Shown: positions 1 through 7,983, counted from the stretch's first letter. The stretch is DNA of 64,000 nt from Actinomycetes bacterium (GCA_023426375.1 JAFAAV010000037.1:1-64000); one strand, 5' to 3'. The notes: generated by a model from the sequence alone, not told the origin. Translations and numbers: made by a program.

Positions 1-2
1 CC

Positions 3-134
3 GTACGCCCACTCGCCGGACGGGTGGCGATCGTCACCGGCGCCAGCCGCGGCGGCGGCCGCGGGATCGCCGTGGAGCTGGGCGCCGCCGGCGCGACGGT
101 GTACGTCACCGGCCGCACCACCCCCCCCCCCCCC
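3..134 (+). pseudogene. N-terminal fragment of a short-chain dehydrogenase/reductase (SDR)
   Basis: The open frame beginning at position 3 reads LAGRVAIVTGASRGGGRGIA and continues to VYVTGRTT. This is the first beta-alpha-beta unit of an SDR, with the TGxxxGxG cofactor loop and a strand ending in the TGR turn typical of NADP-preferring enzymes. After about 40 residues the frame runs into a 14-base C tract and low-complexity GC sequence, and no SDR sequence (no YxxxK active site) follows. The 5' end lies outside the window or at a GTG at 24. It is either a broken gene or an assembly junction; the homopolymer makes the second possibility real. Confidence 0.6.
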
Positions 135-172
135 GCCCCCACCCCCGCCCGGGGGCGGGGGCGGCGTCGTTG
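121..172. other. Poly-C tract followed by a GC-only inverted repeat
   Basis: Fourteen consecutive C residues (121-134) are followed by C-rich then G-rich blocks that can fold back on each other (about 136-150 against 151-170). The block ends in the word GGCGGCGTCGT, which also occurs in several terminator hairpins in this window. It may be a terminator-like hairpin that replaced the rest of the SDR gene, or a sequencing or assembly artefact at a long homopolymer. Confidence 0.4.
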
Positions 173-226
173 GTTGGTGGGGTGCACGTTGTTGCAGAGG
201 TGCATTGGGTGCTATCGCGGGGCCGC

Positions 227-386
227 GCGCACCTCATGCATGCTTGGAGCCCTGCCGCGCATCTGGTGCGCCGTTAGAGCCTTGCGGCGCACCTGGTGTG
301 TCATTAGAACCTTTCTGAGCTCGGCCTAGGGTTCTAATGACGCATGAGGTGTATGCGAGGGTTCTAACGGCCCTTGAGGTGCGTCC
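227..386. repeat. 30-nt periodic repeat, direct then inverted copies forming a long hairpin
   Basis: Three direct units start at 227, 257 and 287, exactly 30 nt apart, each of the form GCGCAYCTGGTGYG followed by NNTTAGARCCTT (the first unit is the most diverged). Two inverted units follow at about 330 and 360, again 30 nt apart, starting GGTTCTAA. Inverted pairs fold on each other: 300-311 pairs perfectly with 330-341, 271-281 pairs with 360-370 apart from one G-U, and the flanks 258-270 and 371-383 pair imperfectly. The result is a potential hairpin of about 126 nt. No coding function is apparent. Confidence 0.75.
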
Positions 387-397
387 TTGCGGGGAAT

Positions 398-589
398 TCA
401 CGCGTCAATGGGAACATCGGTGGCCCAGACGACCTCACCATCCACGAATTGTGCGGTCGGATGCAGACCCACCTTCTGCGCCACAGACTCCGAGGCCACG
501 TGGCCAGGAAAAATGAGCGCGGTGAAGTGGGCGACGTCGTCTTCCCGCAGCAATTCCATCGCCGACGACGCCGCCTCAGTCGCGCAGCC
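398..589 (-). pseudogene. C-terminal remnant of a GNAT acetyltransferase
   Basis: On the minus strand the frame ending at 398 reads ATEAASSAMELL, then TALIFPGHVASESVAQKVGL and HPTAQFVDGEVVW. This matches the C-terminal half of RimJ/RimL-type GNAT N-acetyltransferases (YATEA motif, then P-x-N-x-A-S-x-x-V-A-x-K-x-G, here with H for the usual N). Upstream of the ATEA motif the frame becomes Trp/Gly-rich and unlike the family, so the acetyl-CoA-binding half and the start are missing. It sits between two blocks of the 30-nt repeat, suggesting repeat-associated decay. Confidence 0.6.
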
Positions 590-641
590 GCACCCCCACC
601 ACCAGCGACCCACGCATCTCAGGTGGAGTTAGCGCCCCGCC

Positions 642-738
642 GCGCATCTGGTGCGTAGTTGGAACCTTTTTGAGCGCCGCCAGAGGCTCTAACTACACCT
701 GATGTGTACGCGGAGGTTCTACCGGCACCGGAGGTGAG
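642..738. repeat. Second block of the 30-nt inverted repeat family
   Basis: A unit at 642-668 (GCGCATCTGGTGCG, then TAGTTGGAACCTT) is near-identical to the unit at 257. Inverted units begin at 685 (GGCTCTAACTAC) and 715 (GGTTCTACCGG), again 30 nt apart. 655-666 pairs with 685-696 with two mismatches. Between 739 and 923 there are only loosely repeated GGTCCGNCCGGGGC-like words and no gene. Confidence 0.7.
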
Positions 739-923
739 GAAGGCGCAGGGAGAGATGCGAGAAACGTGTCGGCGCACAGCCAGGGGCCTGCAACTTGTGC
801 CGCTAAGGCCCGACCAGGGCCGCCAGGGTCCGTCCGGGGCAACCAGGGTCCGATCGGGGCCTACAAGTTATGCGGCCAAGGGTCAGCCAAAGGTAGCCGG
901 GGCAATCGCAGAGCGCCAGACGG

Positions 924-2207
924 TCAGCTTTGCTCCGATTTGGGCTCACTCGACTGCTTGACCTCGCCAATGGCGTTGAGGCCGAACATCGGGGTGCCGT
1001 TGACGCGGTAGTCACCCACGATGCGGGCCTTGTAGATGGTGGGGTTGTGGGTGGCTACGGTGCGGGCGTTGCGCCAGAAGCGGTCCAGGGACTTGGATTT
1101 ACCCACGGCAGAGGCGCCGAGCAGGTCGAAGATCCCGTCGGTCACGTCGCGAACGAGCTCCGGAACGACCACCTGGGCGTGCGCCACGGGCAGTTCGCAC
1201 GCGTTGGTCAACTCCTGCGGGTTGTTTAGCAGGGGGTCGCCACCGAGAACTCCGATGGCGGCGTCGAGTTCACGGGCCGCCTGCAGGACGATTGCCCTCG
1301 CGGCGGCGGCCTTGGCGCTGAGCTCGCCCACGCGCTGCAGCACCTGCGGATCCTCGCGAGCGACCGAGCCCGTACCGGTGTTGAAGCCACGGGTCCGTGA
1401 ACGCACCAAGTGCACGCCCTCGTCGATCGCGGCCTTGGCGATCCCCGCCTCCACGGCCAGGAGCACGAGCTGGAAGACAGCCGTCTCCTGGGTGGCGCGG
1501 CCGTCACGGTTGCGCACGTTAGCCGCCGGCACCGTGACCTCACGGAAGTGCGTGGTGCCCGTTCCGGTGAGTTGCTGGCCGAAGCCGTCCCAGTCATCAA
1601 CCAGCTCGATGCCCTCCCACGAACTCTTCACCAGCGCGTGGGAACGGGCCTCCTGACCGGGGATCTGAGCGGTGACCTGGATCCAGTCGGAGAAGATCGA
1701 CCCGGTGGAGTAAAACTTGGTGCCGTTGAGCTCCCAGTCACCGTCGGCGGTCTGGGTCAGTGTGGTGGCCGCGGTGCCCAGTGCAGCGCCGGAGCGCTCG
1801 GTCGCGGCATTGCCCACGGTCTCGCCGGCGGCGATCCGCGGGAACCACACGTCGGATTCCTCGGAGCTGAGGCTCGCAATGAATCCCAGGTGCGAGCGGT
1901 ACACGTGCGCCACGTTGGAGTCCGCCGCGGCCAGGGCAATCAGCAGCTCCGCCACCTGCTCCAGCGTCGCACCATAACCACCCCGCGAGCGCGGAACCGT
2001 GAGCGCACCGAAGCGACGCTCGTTCAGCCATGAGAATTGCTCGTAGGGCAGGATGCGCTGTTGCTCACGCTCCACGGCACCGGAGGCAATCCGGTCGAAA
2101 ACCGGTTGAAACACGTCGAATAATTCGCGGGTACTCAGGGATCGCTGCGGATCCCTGTCAACGGTTGCGGTGTCAAACTCTTCCTTGATGCCGGTGTCAG
2201 TGCTCAT
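924..2207 (-). CDS. SfnB/DszC-like flavin-dependent monooxygenase (acyl-CoA dehydrogenase fold)
   Basis: A 427-residue protein of the acyl-CoA dehydrogenase superfamily, in the branch containing SfnB and the dibenzothiophene monooxygenase DszC, which use reduced flavin and oxygen on organosulfur compounds. Visible family features are LTVPRSRGGYGATLEQVAEL in the N-terminal helical domain, a beta-barrel region with WELNGTKFYSTGS, and a C-terminal four-helix domain ending in NARTVATHNPTIYKA, with the H-NP motif typical of this branch. The ATG at 2207 is preceded by a roughly 250-base leader carrying a SAM riboswitch, so expression should rise when S-adenosylmethionine is low. This supports a role in scavenging sulfur. 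The exact substrate cannot be read from sequence; desulfurisation of an alkylsulfone or a similar C-S compound is the best guess. Confidence 0.82.
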   Translation of the reverse strand: MSTDTGIKEEFDTATVDRDPQRSLSTRELFDVFQPVFDRIASGAVEREQQRILPYEQFSWLNERRFGALTVPRSRGGYGATLEQVAELLIALAAADSNVAHVYRSHLGFIASLSSEESDVWFPRIAAGETVGNAATERSGAALGTAATTLTQTADGDWELNGTKFYSTGSIFSDWIQVTAQIPGQEARSHALVKSSWEGIELVDDWDGFGQQLTGTGTTHFREVTVPAANVRNRDGRATQETAVFQLVLLAVEAGIAKAAIDEGVHLVRSRTRGFNTGTGSVAREDPQVLQRVGELSAKAAAARAIVLQAARELDAAIGVLGGDPLLNNPQELTNACELPVAHAQVVVPELVRDVTDGIFDLLGASAVGKSKSLDRFWRNARTVATHNPTIYKARIVGDYRVNGTPMFGLNAIGEVKQSSEPKSEQS

Positions 2208-2311
2208 GTTCTCGGTAGTCCCTCGCGTTCAATCACGGTGCCCGCACCAGACCGACGGGGAACACGAGGACGCACGGGCGTGACCGTGCGAACCGCAGAA
2301 GCTGAAAAGCT

Positions 2312-2402
2312 GTCCATCGGTCGTGGCGGAAGCACCGTCCCGGTATCCGGGTGGTTGCTGCGGCGTTGACGAGCCACGTCTCTCGGCCGCTCTTGATGGC
2401 GT
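2312..2402 (-). promoter_or_regulatory. SAM-I (S-box) type riboswitch aptamer
   Basis: Read on the minus strand, the leader contains the S-box core in order: GCCATCAAGAG, GGCCGAGAGA, TGGCTCGTCAACGCC, GCAACC, a CCCGG/CCGGG stem (P3), GGTGCTTCC, and a closing GATGG that pairs with the first CCATC (P1). This order and spacing match the SAM-I aptamer (ATCAAGAG..GG..GAGGGA..GGC..TGA..CC..GCAACC..GGTGC). A second hairpin, CGCACGG/CCGTGCG at 2271-2290, lies between the aptamer and the gene, but no clear U-run follows it, so control could be at translation. The downstream gene is an organosulfur-type monooxygenase. Confidence 0.85.
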
Positions 2403-2413
2403 TACGGGTTCAG

Positions 2414-2441
2414 AGCATCACGGTCGTCGAATGACTGTCAA
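2414..2441 (-). promoter_or_regulatory. Putative sigma-70 promoter of the riboswitch transcript
   Basis: On the minus strand a perfect -35 box TTGACA (2436-2441) is followed, after 16 bases, by GATGCT (2414-2419) as a weak -10. Transcription would begin just upstream of the riboswitch aptamer. Confidence 0.45.
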
Positions 2442-2454
2442 CGCGCATGACGGT

Positions 2455-3783
2455 TTATGACCGCCAGAAGGCTCCGGTCACCTGGGACAGCGCGTGCAGG
2501 TCGTCCACGTGAGCGAGTTCGCGGGCGGAATGCATGGACAGCAGTCCCACGCCCACGTCCAGGGTGCGCATACCCAGGCGGGTGGCGGTGATGGGTCCGA
2601 TGGTGGATCCGCACGGCACGTTGTTGTTGGAGACGAACTCCTGGTAGCTCACGCCCGCGCGCTCACACGCGTCGGCCCACAGCCCGGCACCCATGGCGTC
2701 CGTGGTGTAGCGCTGGTTGGCGTTGATCTTGAGCAGGGGCCCCGCCCCGGGCTCGGGGGTGTTCACGGGGTCGTGGTGCCCGCGGTAGTTGGGGTGGACC
2801 AGATGCCCGGCGTCCGCGGACAGGCATACCGAAGCGGACAAGGATCGCCGGTAATCATCCTGAGATTCGCCCTGGGCCGCGCTGATCCGCACGAGTACGT
2901 CCTCCAGGAACGGTCCCGCGGCACCGGATCGCGTGGCGGAGCCGACCTCTTCGTGGTCGAACGCGGCCAGCATCGAGATCTGCGACGCGGATTCGAGCTC
3001 CTCTACATGCTCAACCAAGGCGTGCAGCCCCGCGTACACGGAGGACAGGTTGTCCAATCGCCCACTCGCGAGCAGTTCTCGTCGCTGCCCGATCAATTCA
3101 GGTTTCTGGGTATCGGCCAGCACGATGTCGAAGCCCACAATGTCCTCCGGAGCCACCGAGGCCTCCGCCATGTCCGCGAGCAGTCCCAGGACATCAGCAT
3201 CCTGCACGGAACCGGTTCCCCAAATGGGCTGTACGTGCTGCTGTTTATCCAGCTTGAGGCCTTCGTTGGCGCCGCGGTCCAGGTGGATGGCCAGCTGCGG
3301 GATCCGCGCAACCGCCTCGGTCGCGCACAGGTGCTGCGTGAGTTCACCGTTATCGCCGCGCACCACTATGCGTCCGGCGAGTCGCAGGTCCCGGTCCAGC
3401 CACGAGTTCAACAGCACACCGCCGTACACCTCCACCCCGGCCTGGTACCAACCGTTGGAGACCGTGGTGGGCTTGGGCTTCAACTTGAATCCCGGAGAAT
3501 CTGTGTGCGCGCCCAGAATGCGAGCCCCCGCGCCCGGGCGACACCCGCGCGGGGCCACCCAGGCGATCAGAGCGCCGTCGCGAATCGTGAAGTGCCGCCC
3601 GACGACATCGCTCCAAGCCTCCGATTCGCTCAGTTCCGTGAACCCCGCCCCACGCAGCAGCTCCGCCGCGGCCGCGACCGCGTGATAGGAACTGGGCGAG
3701 GCCATGACGTAATCGCCCAGGGCTCGGGCGTAGCCGAACGGGGCGCGGTGGGAATCCAAGTCAGAGACGCTGCGATGGGTCAT
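2455..3783 (-). CDS. M18 family aminopeptidase
   Basis: A 442-residue zinc aminopeptidase of the aspartyl/vacuolar aminopeptidase I family, removing N-terminal (often acidic) residues from peptides in the cytoplasm. Family motifs are present in order: ILGAHTDSPGFKLKP (first metal-binding His and Asp), NSWLDRDLRLAGRI, AAFDHEEVGS (catalytic and metal-binding Glu residues), SADAGHLVHPNY and VGVGLLSMHSARE (C-terminal metal-binding His). The length is normal for the family. The ATG at 3783 gives the usual N-terminus (MTHRSVSDL); the frame is open further upstream, but that sequence is arginine-rich and unlike the family. It lies 10 bases downstream of the CPBP protease gene, so the two are probably cotranscribed. 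Confidence 0.93.
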   Translation of the reverse strand: MTHRSVSDLDSHRAPFGYARALGDYVMASPSSYHAVAAAAELLRGAGFTELSESEAWSDVVGRHFTIRDGALIAWVAPRGCRPGAGARILGAHTDSPGFKLKPKPTTVSNGWYQAGVEVYGGVLLNSWLDRDLRLAGRIVVRGDNGELTQHLCATEAVARIPQLAIHLDRGANEGLKLDKQQHVQPIWGTGSVQDADVLGLLADMAEASVAPEDIVGFDIVLADTQKPELIGQRRELLASGRLDNLSSVYAGLHALVEHVEELESASQISMLAAFDHEEVGSATRSGAAGPFLEDVLVRISAAQGESQDDYRRSLSASVCLSADAGHLVHPNYRGHHDPVNTPEPGAGPLLKINANQRYTTDAMGAGLWADACERAGVSYQEFVSNNNVPCGSTIGPITATRLGMRTLDVGVGLLSMHSARELAHVDDLHALSQVTGAFWRS

Positions 3784-3793
3784 GCAGGACAGT

Positions 3794-5098
3794 CTAGGGA
3801 GTGCACCCCTGGTTGGTGTCAGAGCCGCTCCCGGACTGTCCGCCGGGTGCCTGCGGACTCGACGTCTTGCGCACGTCCAACAGGCCCACCGGACGCCCCT
3901 GACCGTCCCGCACCGTGTACGGACCGTACTGCTCAGGCAAAGAGAGGTAGTTCTGGGTGCGCGGATCCACCACGAACGCCGCGAGGTTCGCACCGTTCTG
4001 GCCGATCACGCGCTGTCGTTGTGCCAGCGCGGGCAGGCGCGGCGGAGGCGGCAGGATGATGGTGCGGGAGGTGGCGATCCGAGTCTTGCGGGCCATCCGG
4101 AACACCACCAGCAGGAAGATCCCGTTGATCGCCAGGGTGAACAGCACCTCGACGGGGCCGCCGCTCGTATCACTCAGGTCCGCCAGGCCGACCATGGCCA
4201 TGAGCGTCACCGTGCAGTTGTTGACCACGTGCAGGGCAACGGCCGCCTCCAGCCCGCCGGTGCGCCACGTGAGGACACCCATGGTGATCGCCATGATCGC
4301 AATGGAGGTCTGTCCCCACACGTCGTAGAGGTGTCCGGCGACGAACAGCGGAACCGGCAGGAGAATGGCCCATGCCGGGTGCTTCAACCAACGCCCCACC
4401 GTCTGCATCAGATAACCGCGGAAGACCAATTCCTCCGCGAAGCACTGGATGGGCACCAGCAGCACCACCATGAGCAGCAGCCAGCCCCACTGGGGCGCCA
4501 GGGTGAACTCAATGGCCTCACCGCCGGTCATGAGGTCGAACAGGATGGACAGCCCATTGATCACCACAAAGATGGCAAGTGCCGCGAGCCCGCACTGGAG
4601 CATCCATTTCCAGCGCAGCCGCCCCGTGACCGAGTGGAGCAGGCCCAGCGGCCGCGGGCCCATGATCTTCCTGGCCAGGTACGCGGCCGGGGCCATCAGT
4701 GCAATGGACCCGAACAGGAAGAAGAAGATCAGCGGGTCCAGCTGGTTCATGGTGGCCACGTTGTCCAGGTCCATGGGGTTGTCCATGAACAACAGGACCG
4801 GGATGGTGAACAGCACCGACAGCACAATGAAAAAGAAGAACAGCAGGGCACCCTCGACCAGGGGCTTCCACCATTCGTGTCGAGGATCCGCGAATCCCAG
4901 GCGGTGATACGCCAGCGTGCGCATCCGCTCGGGCGGCACTTGGGACGGGTCATGAGCCGGCACCGGCGCGGGTACAGGTCCGCCGTTCATGGTCGACGAC
5001 GCCGCTCCCCGGCCCTCGCCTCTCACCTCACCGGGCCGCGTGGCCGGGTTCGAATTCGATGCGGGCGGTCGGCTCCAGGGCGCGGGGTGCTGGCTCAT
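3794..5098 (-). CDS. CPBP family intramembrane metalloprotease
   Basis: A 434-residue membrane protein with a proline-rich cytoplasmic N-terminus (1-75), about eight hydrophobic segments, and the CPBP/Abi glutamic protease motifs: EELVFRGYL at residues 222-230, AGHLYD, and LHVVNN. These are the conserved EExxxR and two His motifs of the CaaX-protease and bacteriocin-processing enzyme family. The C-terminal tail after the last segment is soluble and carries VDPRTQNYLSLPEQYGP. The substrate is unknown. It is the first gene of a likely two-gene transcript with the M18 aminopeptidase, which could be a coincidental peptide-processing pairing. Confidence 0.88.
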   Translation of the reverse strand: MSQHPAPWSRPPASNSNPATRPGEVRGEGRGAASSTMNGGPVPAPVPAHDPSQVPPERMRTLAYHRLGFADPRHEWWKPLVEGALLFFFFIVLSVLFTIPVLLFMDNPMDLDNVATMNQLDPLIFFFLFGSIALMAPAAYLARKIMGPRPLGLLHSVTGRLRWKWMLQCGLAALAIFVVINGLSILFDLMTGGEAIEFTLAPQWGWLLLMVVLLVPIQCFAEELVFRGYLMQTVGRWLKHPAWAILLPVPLFVAGHLYDVWGQTSIAIMAITMGVLTWRTGGLEAAVALHVVNNCTVTLMAMVGLADLSDTSGGPVEVLFTLAINGIFLLVVFRMARKTRIATSRTIILPPPPRLPALAQRQRVIGQNGANLAAFVVDPRTQNYLSLPEQYGPYTVRDGQGRPVGLLDVRKTSSPQAPGGQSGSGSDTNQGCTP

Positions 5099-5219
5099 GG
5101 TTCCACGCTATCGGTCGCCGGTGATGTGCGAGGTGATTGTGGAGGGCGTGTGCCGCGCTCCCTTCCGGCAATTCACACCCTGAAACTGGACCGCCACCCT
5201 CGCCCACCGTGCGCTGTCT

Positions 5220-5987
5220 TTAAACGGAGGCCGACCGGCAGACCGGTGATGTCCGCACCGCGTAACGGTCCACGAACGCGGCCAAGATCTTTTGGGGCTG
5301 ATCCACCTCGGGGCCGTCCTTGACGCGGTCGATCACGGTTTGGGTGTCCTCGGGCCGGAAGTAACCGAGATCCTTGTACGCGATCACCCGGTTGATCAGG
5401 CCGTCCGGATCGAGTTCCGGGTGGAACTGTGTCGCGTAGAGGTTCTGCTTGACCCGGTACATCTGCACCTCACACACGGTTCCGCTGGCCAACAGCACGG
5501 CACTGGCCGGCAGCGAGCGAGTGCCTTCCTTGTGCCCCACGTATGCGGTGAACTTCCCCGGCAATTGGGACAGCAGCGGATCTTTGGCGCCCTCTTCGGT
5601 GACCGTAACGGTAATGGGTCCCACCTCTTCACTGCGGGTACGATCCACCACTGCTCCCTGGTGGATTCCCAACGTGCCCACCCCGTAGCAAGCGCCCAGG
5701 AACGGGAAGTCCCGGGCCACGACCTCGTCCAGAAGAGTGCTGATCCATTGCTCGGCCCGGTGCTGCGTGGCCGATTTCTCCTCCGCGGGATCGGATGAGT
5801 TGAAGGGCGAGCCGCCCACGATGATTCCGCTGTACCGGTCCAGGTCCAACTGCGGAACCGGCCCCTTCTCCAGACGCAGGTGTTCGAGTTCCGACTCCTG
5901 CAGGCCCCCGAACCGCCGCACGGCGTCGTATTCCTCCAGTGCCACATCGTCTTCGGGCCGGGTGGCCAGCAGTACAAACGGTTTCAT
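5220..5987 (-). CDS. Class I glutamine amidotransferase domain protein (GuaA-like)
   Basis: A stand-alone 255-residue class I glutamine amidotransferase. The nucleophile elbow is FLGACYGVG with Cys100, and the catalytic His189 and Glu191 are in ATQFHPELD. GGSPFNSSD provides the oxyanion strand. The fold resembles the glutaminase half of GMP synthetase; no synthetase domain is attached. Proteins of this type are usually annotated as GMP synthase-like or 'glutamine amidotransferase' without a proven acceptor. It is divergent from the urate operon, sharing 5988-6186 as a promoter region, but no specific link to purine breakdown can be shown. Confidence 0.87.
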   Translation of the reverse strand: MKPFVLLATRPEDDVALEEYDAVRRFGGLQESELEHLRLEKGPVPQLDLDRYSGIIVGGSPFNSSDPAEEKSATQHRAEQWISTLLDEVVARDFPFLGACYGVGTLGIHQGAVVDRTRSEEVGPITVTVTEEGAKDPLLSQLPGKFTAYVGHKEGTRSLPASAVLLASGTVCEVQMYRVKQNLYATQFHPELDPDGLINRVIAYKDLGYFRPEDTQTVIDRVKDGPEVDQPQKILAAFVDRYAVRTSPVCRSASV

Positions 5988-6108
5988 GACCTCATCGTAG
6001 GCACCGTTTCAGCGCCCCTGGTGCGCCTTTCACTGTGCGTCACAGCACGTCACGCGTTACAGCGGGGTGACACTTGGTTTCAGTTCTGAAAACTCCGGCT
6101 CCGCCCTC

Positions 6109-6162
6109 TTGACTTCCGACCTGTGATCCAGTTCACTATCTTTATATGGAATTTAGATTTCA
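6109..6162 (+). promoter_or_regulatory. uraD operon promoter with CRP/GlxR-like site and putative IclR operator
   Basis: The region holds TTGACT (6109-6114), a CRP/GlxR-like dyad TGTGA-N6-TCACT (6122-6137), a probable -10 TATCTT (6137-6142) and, immediately after it, the half-conserved palindrome TGGAA-N6-TTTCA (6147-6162). The same order (CTGTGA word, TAT-rich -10, GGAA-N6-TTYC palindrome) recurs upstream of the 59-residue protein at 48012. Placing a palindrome just past the -10 suggests repression, plausibly by the IclR regulator at 31017. The assignment of the -35 box is uncertain. Confidence 0.55.
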
Positions 6163-6186
6163 CATAGCGAAAAAGTAAGGGAAGCA

Positions 6187-6681
6187 ATGACGCTCAGCGA
6201 GTTCAACGAAACGGATCGACAGACGGCGGTGGAAACCGTTCGCCCCGCTCTGGACATCCAGCGCTGGATCGAAGAGATCGTGGACGGTCGTCCGTACGAA
6301 AACACTGAGGACGCCGTGTCTGCCGCACGCGATGCTGCCAACCCTTTCACGGATGCAGAGGTCGATCAGGCATTGTCGCACCACCCCAAGATCGGCGAGC
6401 GCGCCGCTGGGGAATCCAAGGAAGCCGATCTCTCCCGCAACGAGCAGGCCGGTCTGGGCGAGTCCACGGACGACATCAAGGCTGAGCTCGCCAAGGGCAA
6501 CGCCGAGTACGAGGAGCGTTTCGGACAGGTCTTCCTGATCCGCGCGGCCGGCCGTTCACTGCCCGAAATTTTGTCCGAACTGCAGCGTCGCCTGCAGAAC
6601 ACCCCGGAGAACGAGCGCACCGAAGTTGCCGACCAGCTTCGTCAGATTGCACTCCTCCGCCTCGAAGGGATCCTGTCATGA
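6187..6681 (+). CDS. uraD: 2-oxo-4-hydroxy-4-carboxy-5-ureidoimidazoline (OHCU) decarboxylase
   Basis: A 164-residue all-helical enzyme that decarboxylates OHCU to (S)-allantoin, the last step of urate degradation to allantoin. The active-site signature HHPKIGER is at residues 65-72, with His66 the presumed catalytic base, and the C-terminal block ERFGQVFLIRAAGRS is conserved in UraD proteins. Full length for the family. The stop overlaps the ATG of uraH (ATGA), so the two are translationally coupled. First gene of the urate operon. Confidence 0.95.
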   Translation: MTLSEFNETDRQTAVETVRPALDIQRWIEEIVDGRPYENTEDAVSAARDAANPFTDAEVDQALSHHPKIGERAAGESKEADLSRNEQAGLGESTDDIKAELAKGNAEYEERFGQVFLIRAAGRSLPEILSELQRRLQNTPENERTEVADQLRQIALLRLEGILS

Positions 6682-7004
6682 GCTTTATTTCCGCACACGT
6701 CCTTGATTCCGTGCACGGCTGCCCAGCCCAAGGAATCGACGTCACCCTCCTCACCGGTGAAGGCCAAGAACTTGGCACCGCTGTCACCAACGAGGACGGC
6801 CGAGTCCCCGAACTCGGCCCAGAGACCCTGGAGTCCGGCCATTACCGGATCATTTTCGCAACCGAGCAGTACTTTGCCGGGCGCGAGCTTGAGACGTTCT
6901 ACCCGTTCGTCTCGGTGGATTTCTCGGTGCAACAGGAGCAGGGCCACTATCACGTGCCCTTGCTGCTGAGCCCGTTTGCGTATTCCACATACCGCGGCAG
7001 TTGA
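6678..7004 (+). CDS. uraH: 5-hydroxyisourate hydrolase
   Basis: A 108-residue transthyretin-like hydrolase converting 5-hydroxyisourate, the product of uricase, to OHCU. It has the family N-terminus SAHVLDSVHGCPAQGIDV (active-site His7), the central Arg/His region, and the diagnostic C-terminal tetrapeptide YRGS. It overlaps uraD by four bases and precedes urate oxidase, giving all three enzymes of urate to allantoin in one operon. Confidence 0.96.
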   Translation: MSFISAHVLDSVHGCPAQGIDVTLLTGEGQELGTAVTNEDGRVPELGPETLESGHYRIIFATEQYFAGRELETFYPFVSVDFSVQQEQGHYHVPLLLSPFAYSTYRGS

Positions 7005-7080
7005 CCCAGGAGCCGACCCAGTCGACGATTGCCGATCCACTCAGACAGCACACCAATTTTCTACACAGGAGTAGATGAAA

Positions 7081-7965
7081 ATGACCGAAGTAGTTCTCGG
7101 AAAGAACCAGTACGGCAAGGCGCAGAACCACGTGGTTCGCATCAACCGTGACAGCGACCGTCACATCATTCGTGACCTGGTCGTCACCTCCCAGCTGCGC
7201 GGTGATCTCACCGAGGTGCACACCAAGGGCGACAACGCCCACTGTGTCCCCACCGACACCCAGAAGAACACGGTGTTCGCGTTCGCTCAGCAGTACGACA
7301 TCAAGTCCCCCGAGGATTTGATCCTCAAGCTCTCCGATCACTTCACGAGCGAGTTCGACTGGATCTCCGGTGGCCGTTGGGCAGCGGACGAGTACCGCTG
7401 GGATCGCATCAACGACAACGATCACTGCTTCGTCCAGAACAAGCAGGAAGTCCGCACCTCCGTGCTCGTCACGGACGGTGACAAGAAGACCGTGATCTCC
7501 GGCTTCAAGGACCTCACCGTCCTGAAGTCCACCGAGTCCGGCTTCGAGGGTTACCCCAAGGACAAGTACACGACCCTGAAGGAAACCACGGACCGCATCA
7601 TGTCCACGGACGTGGCGACCCGCTGGCGTTACAACACCACCGATGTCGACTTCGACGCCGTGTACGACAGCGTGAAGAACATCATCCTCACCAAGTTCAC
7701 CGATCACTACTCGCGTGCACTGCAGGAGACCCTGTACCTCATGGGCAAGGCCGTGATCGAGGCGCACCCGGAGATCGACGAGATCAAGTTCTCGTGCCCG
7801 AACAAGCACCACTTCGTCTACGACTTGAGCTTCTGCGATTTGGGCAACAACAACGAGACCCACTACGCGGCCGATCGTCCCTTCGGCCTGATCGAGGCCA
7901 CCGTGCAGCGTAAGGACGCTGCCGAGGACGAGCACGCCTGGATGGGCATCACCGGCTTCTGCTGA
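7081..7965 (+). CDS. uox: Urate oxidase (uricase)
   Basis: A cofactor-free T-fold oxidase of 294 residues from the chosen start; it oxidises urate with O2 to 5-hydroxyisourate and releases H2O2. Recognisable segments are LGKNQYGKAQNHVVRINRD, VHTKGDNAHCVPTDTQKNTV (with the substrate-binding Thr/Asp turn), SGFKDLTVLKSTESGF, and the C-terminal PNKHHFVYDL. Two in-frame ATGs compete: 7075 lies only 3 bases after AGGAG (7067-7071) and 7081 lies 9 after it, so 7081 is preferred. Uricase is the peroxide source in this pathway, relevant to the peroxiredoxin proposed to be in the same regulon at 48232. Confidence 0.95.
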   Translation: MTEVVLGKNQYGKAQNHVVRINRDSDRHIIRDLVVTSQLRGDLTEVHTKGDNAHCVPTDTQKNTVFAFAQQYDIKSPEDLILKLSDHFTSEFDWISGGRWAADEYRWDRINDNDHCFVQNKQEVRTSVLVTDGDKKTVISGFKDLTVLKSTESGFEGYPKDKYTTLKETTDRIMSTDVATRWRYNTTDVDFDAVYDSVKNIILTKFTDHYSRALQETLYLMGKAVIEAHPEIDEIKFSCPNKHHFVYDLSFCDLGNNNETHYAADRPFGLIEATVQRKDAAEDEHAWMGITGFC

Positions 7966-7983
7966 GCCATCTGCTCCACCGCC

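Noticed and set aside
227..738. CRISPR array or integron attC sites
   Set aside because: The 30-nt units abut without spacers and occur in both orientations, which excludes CRISPR. GTTAGARCC resembles an attC core only loosely, and there is no integrase or cassette structure nearby.
780..905. Degenerate short repeats (GGTCCGNCCGGGGC-like) upstream of the DszC-like gene's 3' end
   Set aside because: Copies are short and poorly conserved; they could reflect GC-rich low complexity and were not counted as a distinct repeat element.
5220..5987. Assigning the glutamine amidotransferase to GMP synthase (guaA)
   Set aside because: It has only the glutaminase half; the ATP pyrophosphatase and dimerisation domains of GuaA are absent.
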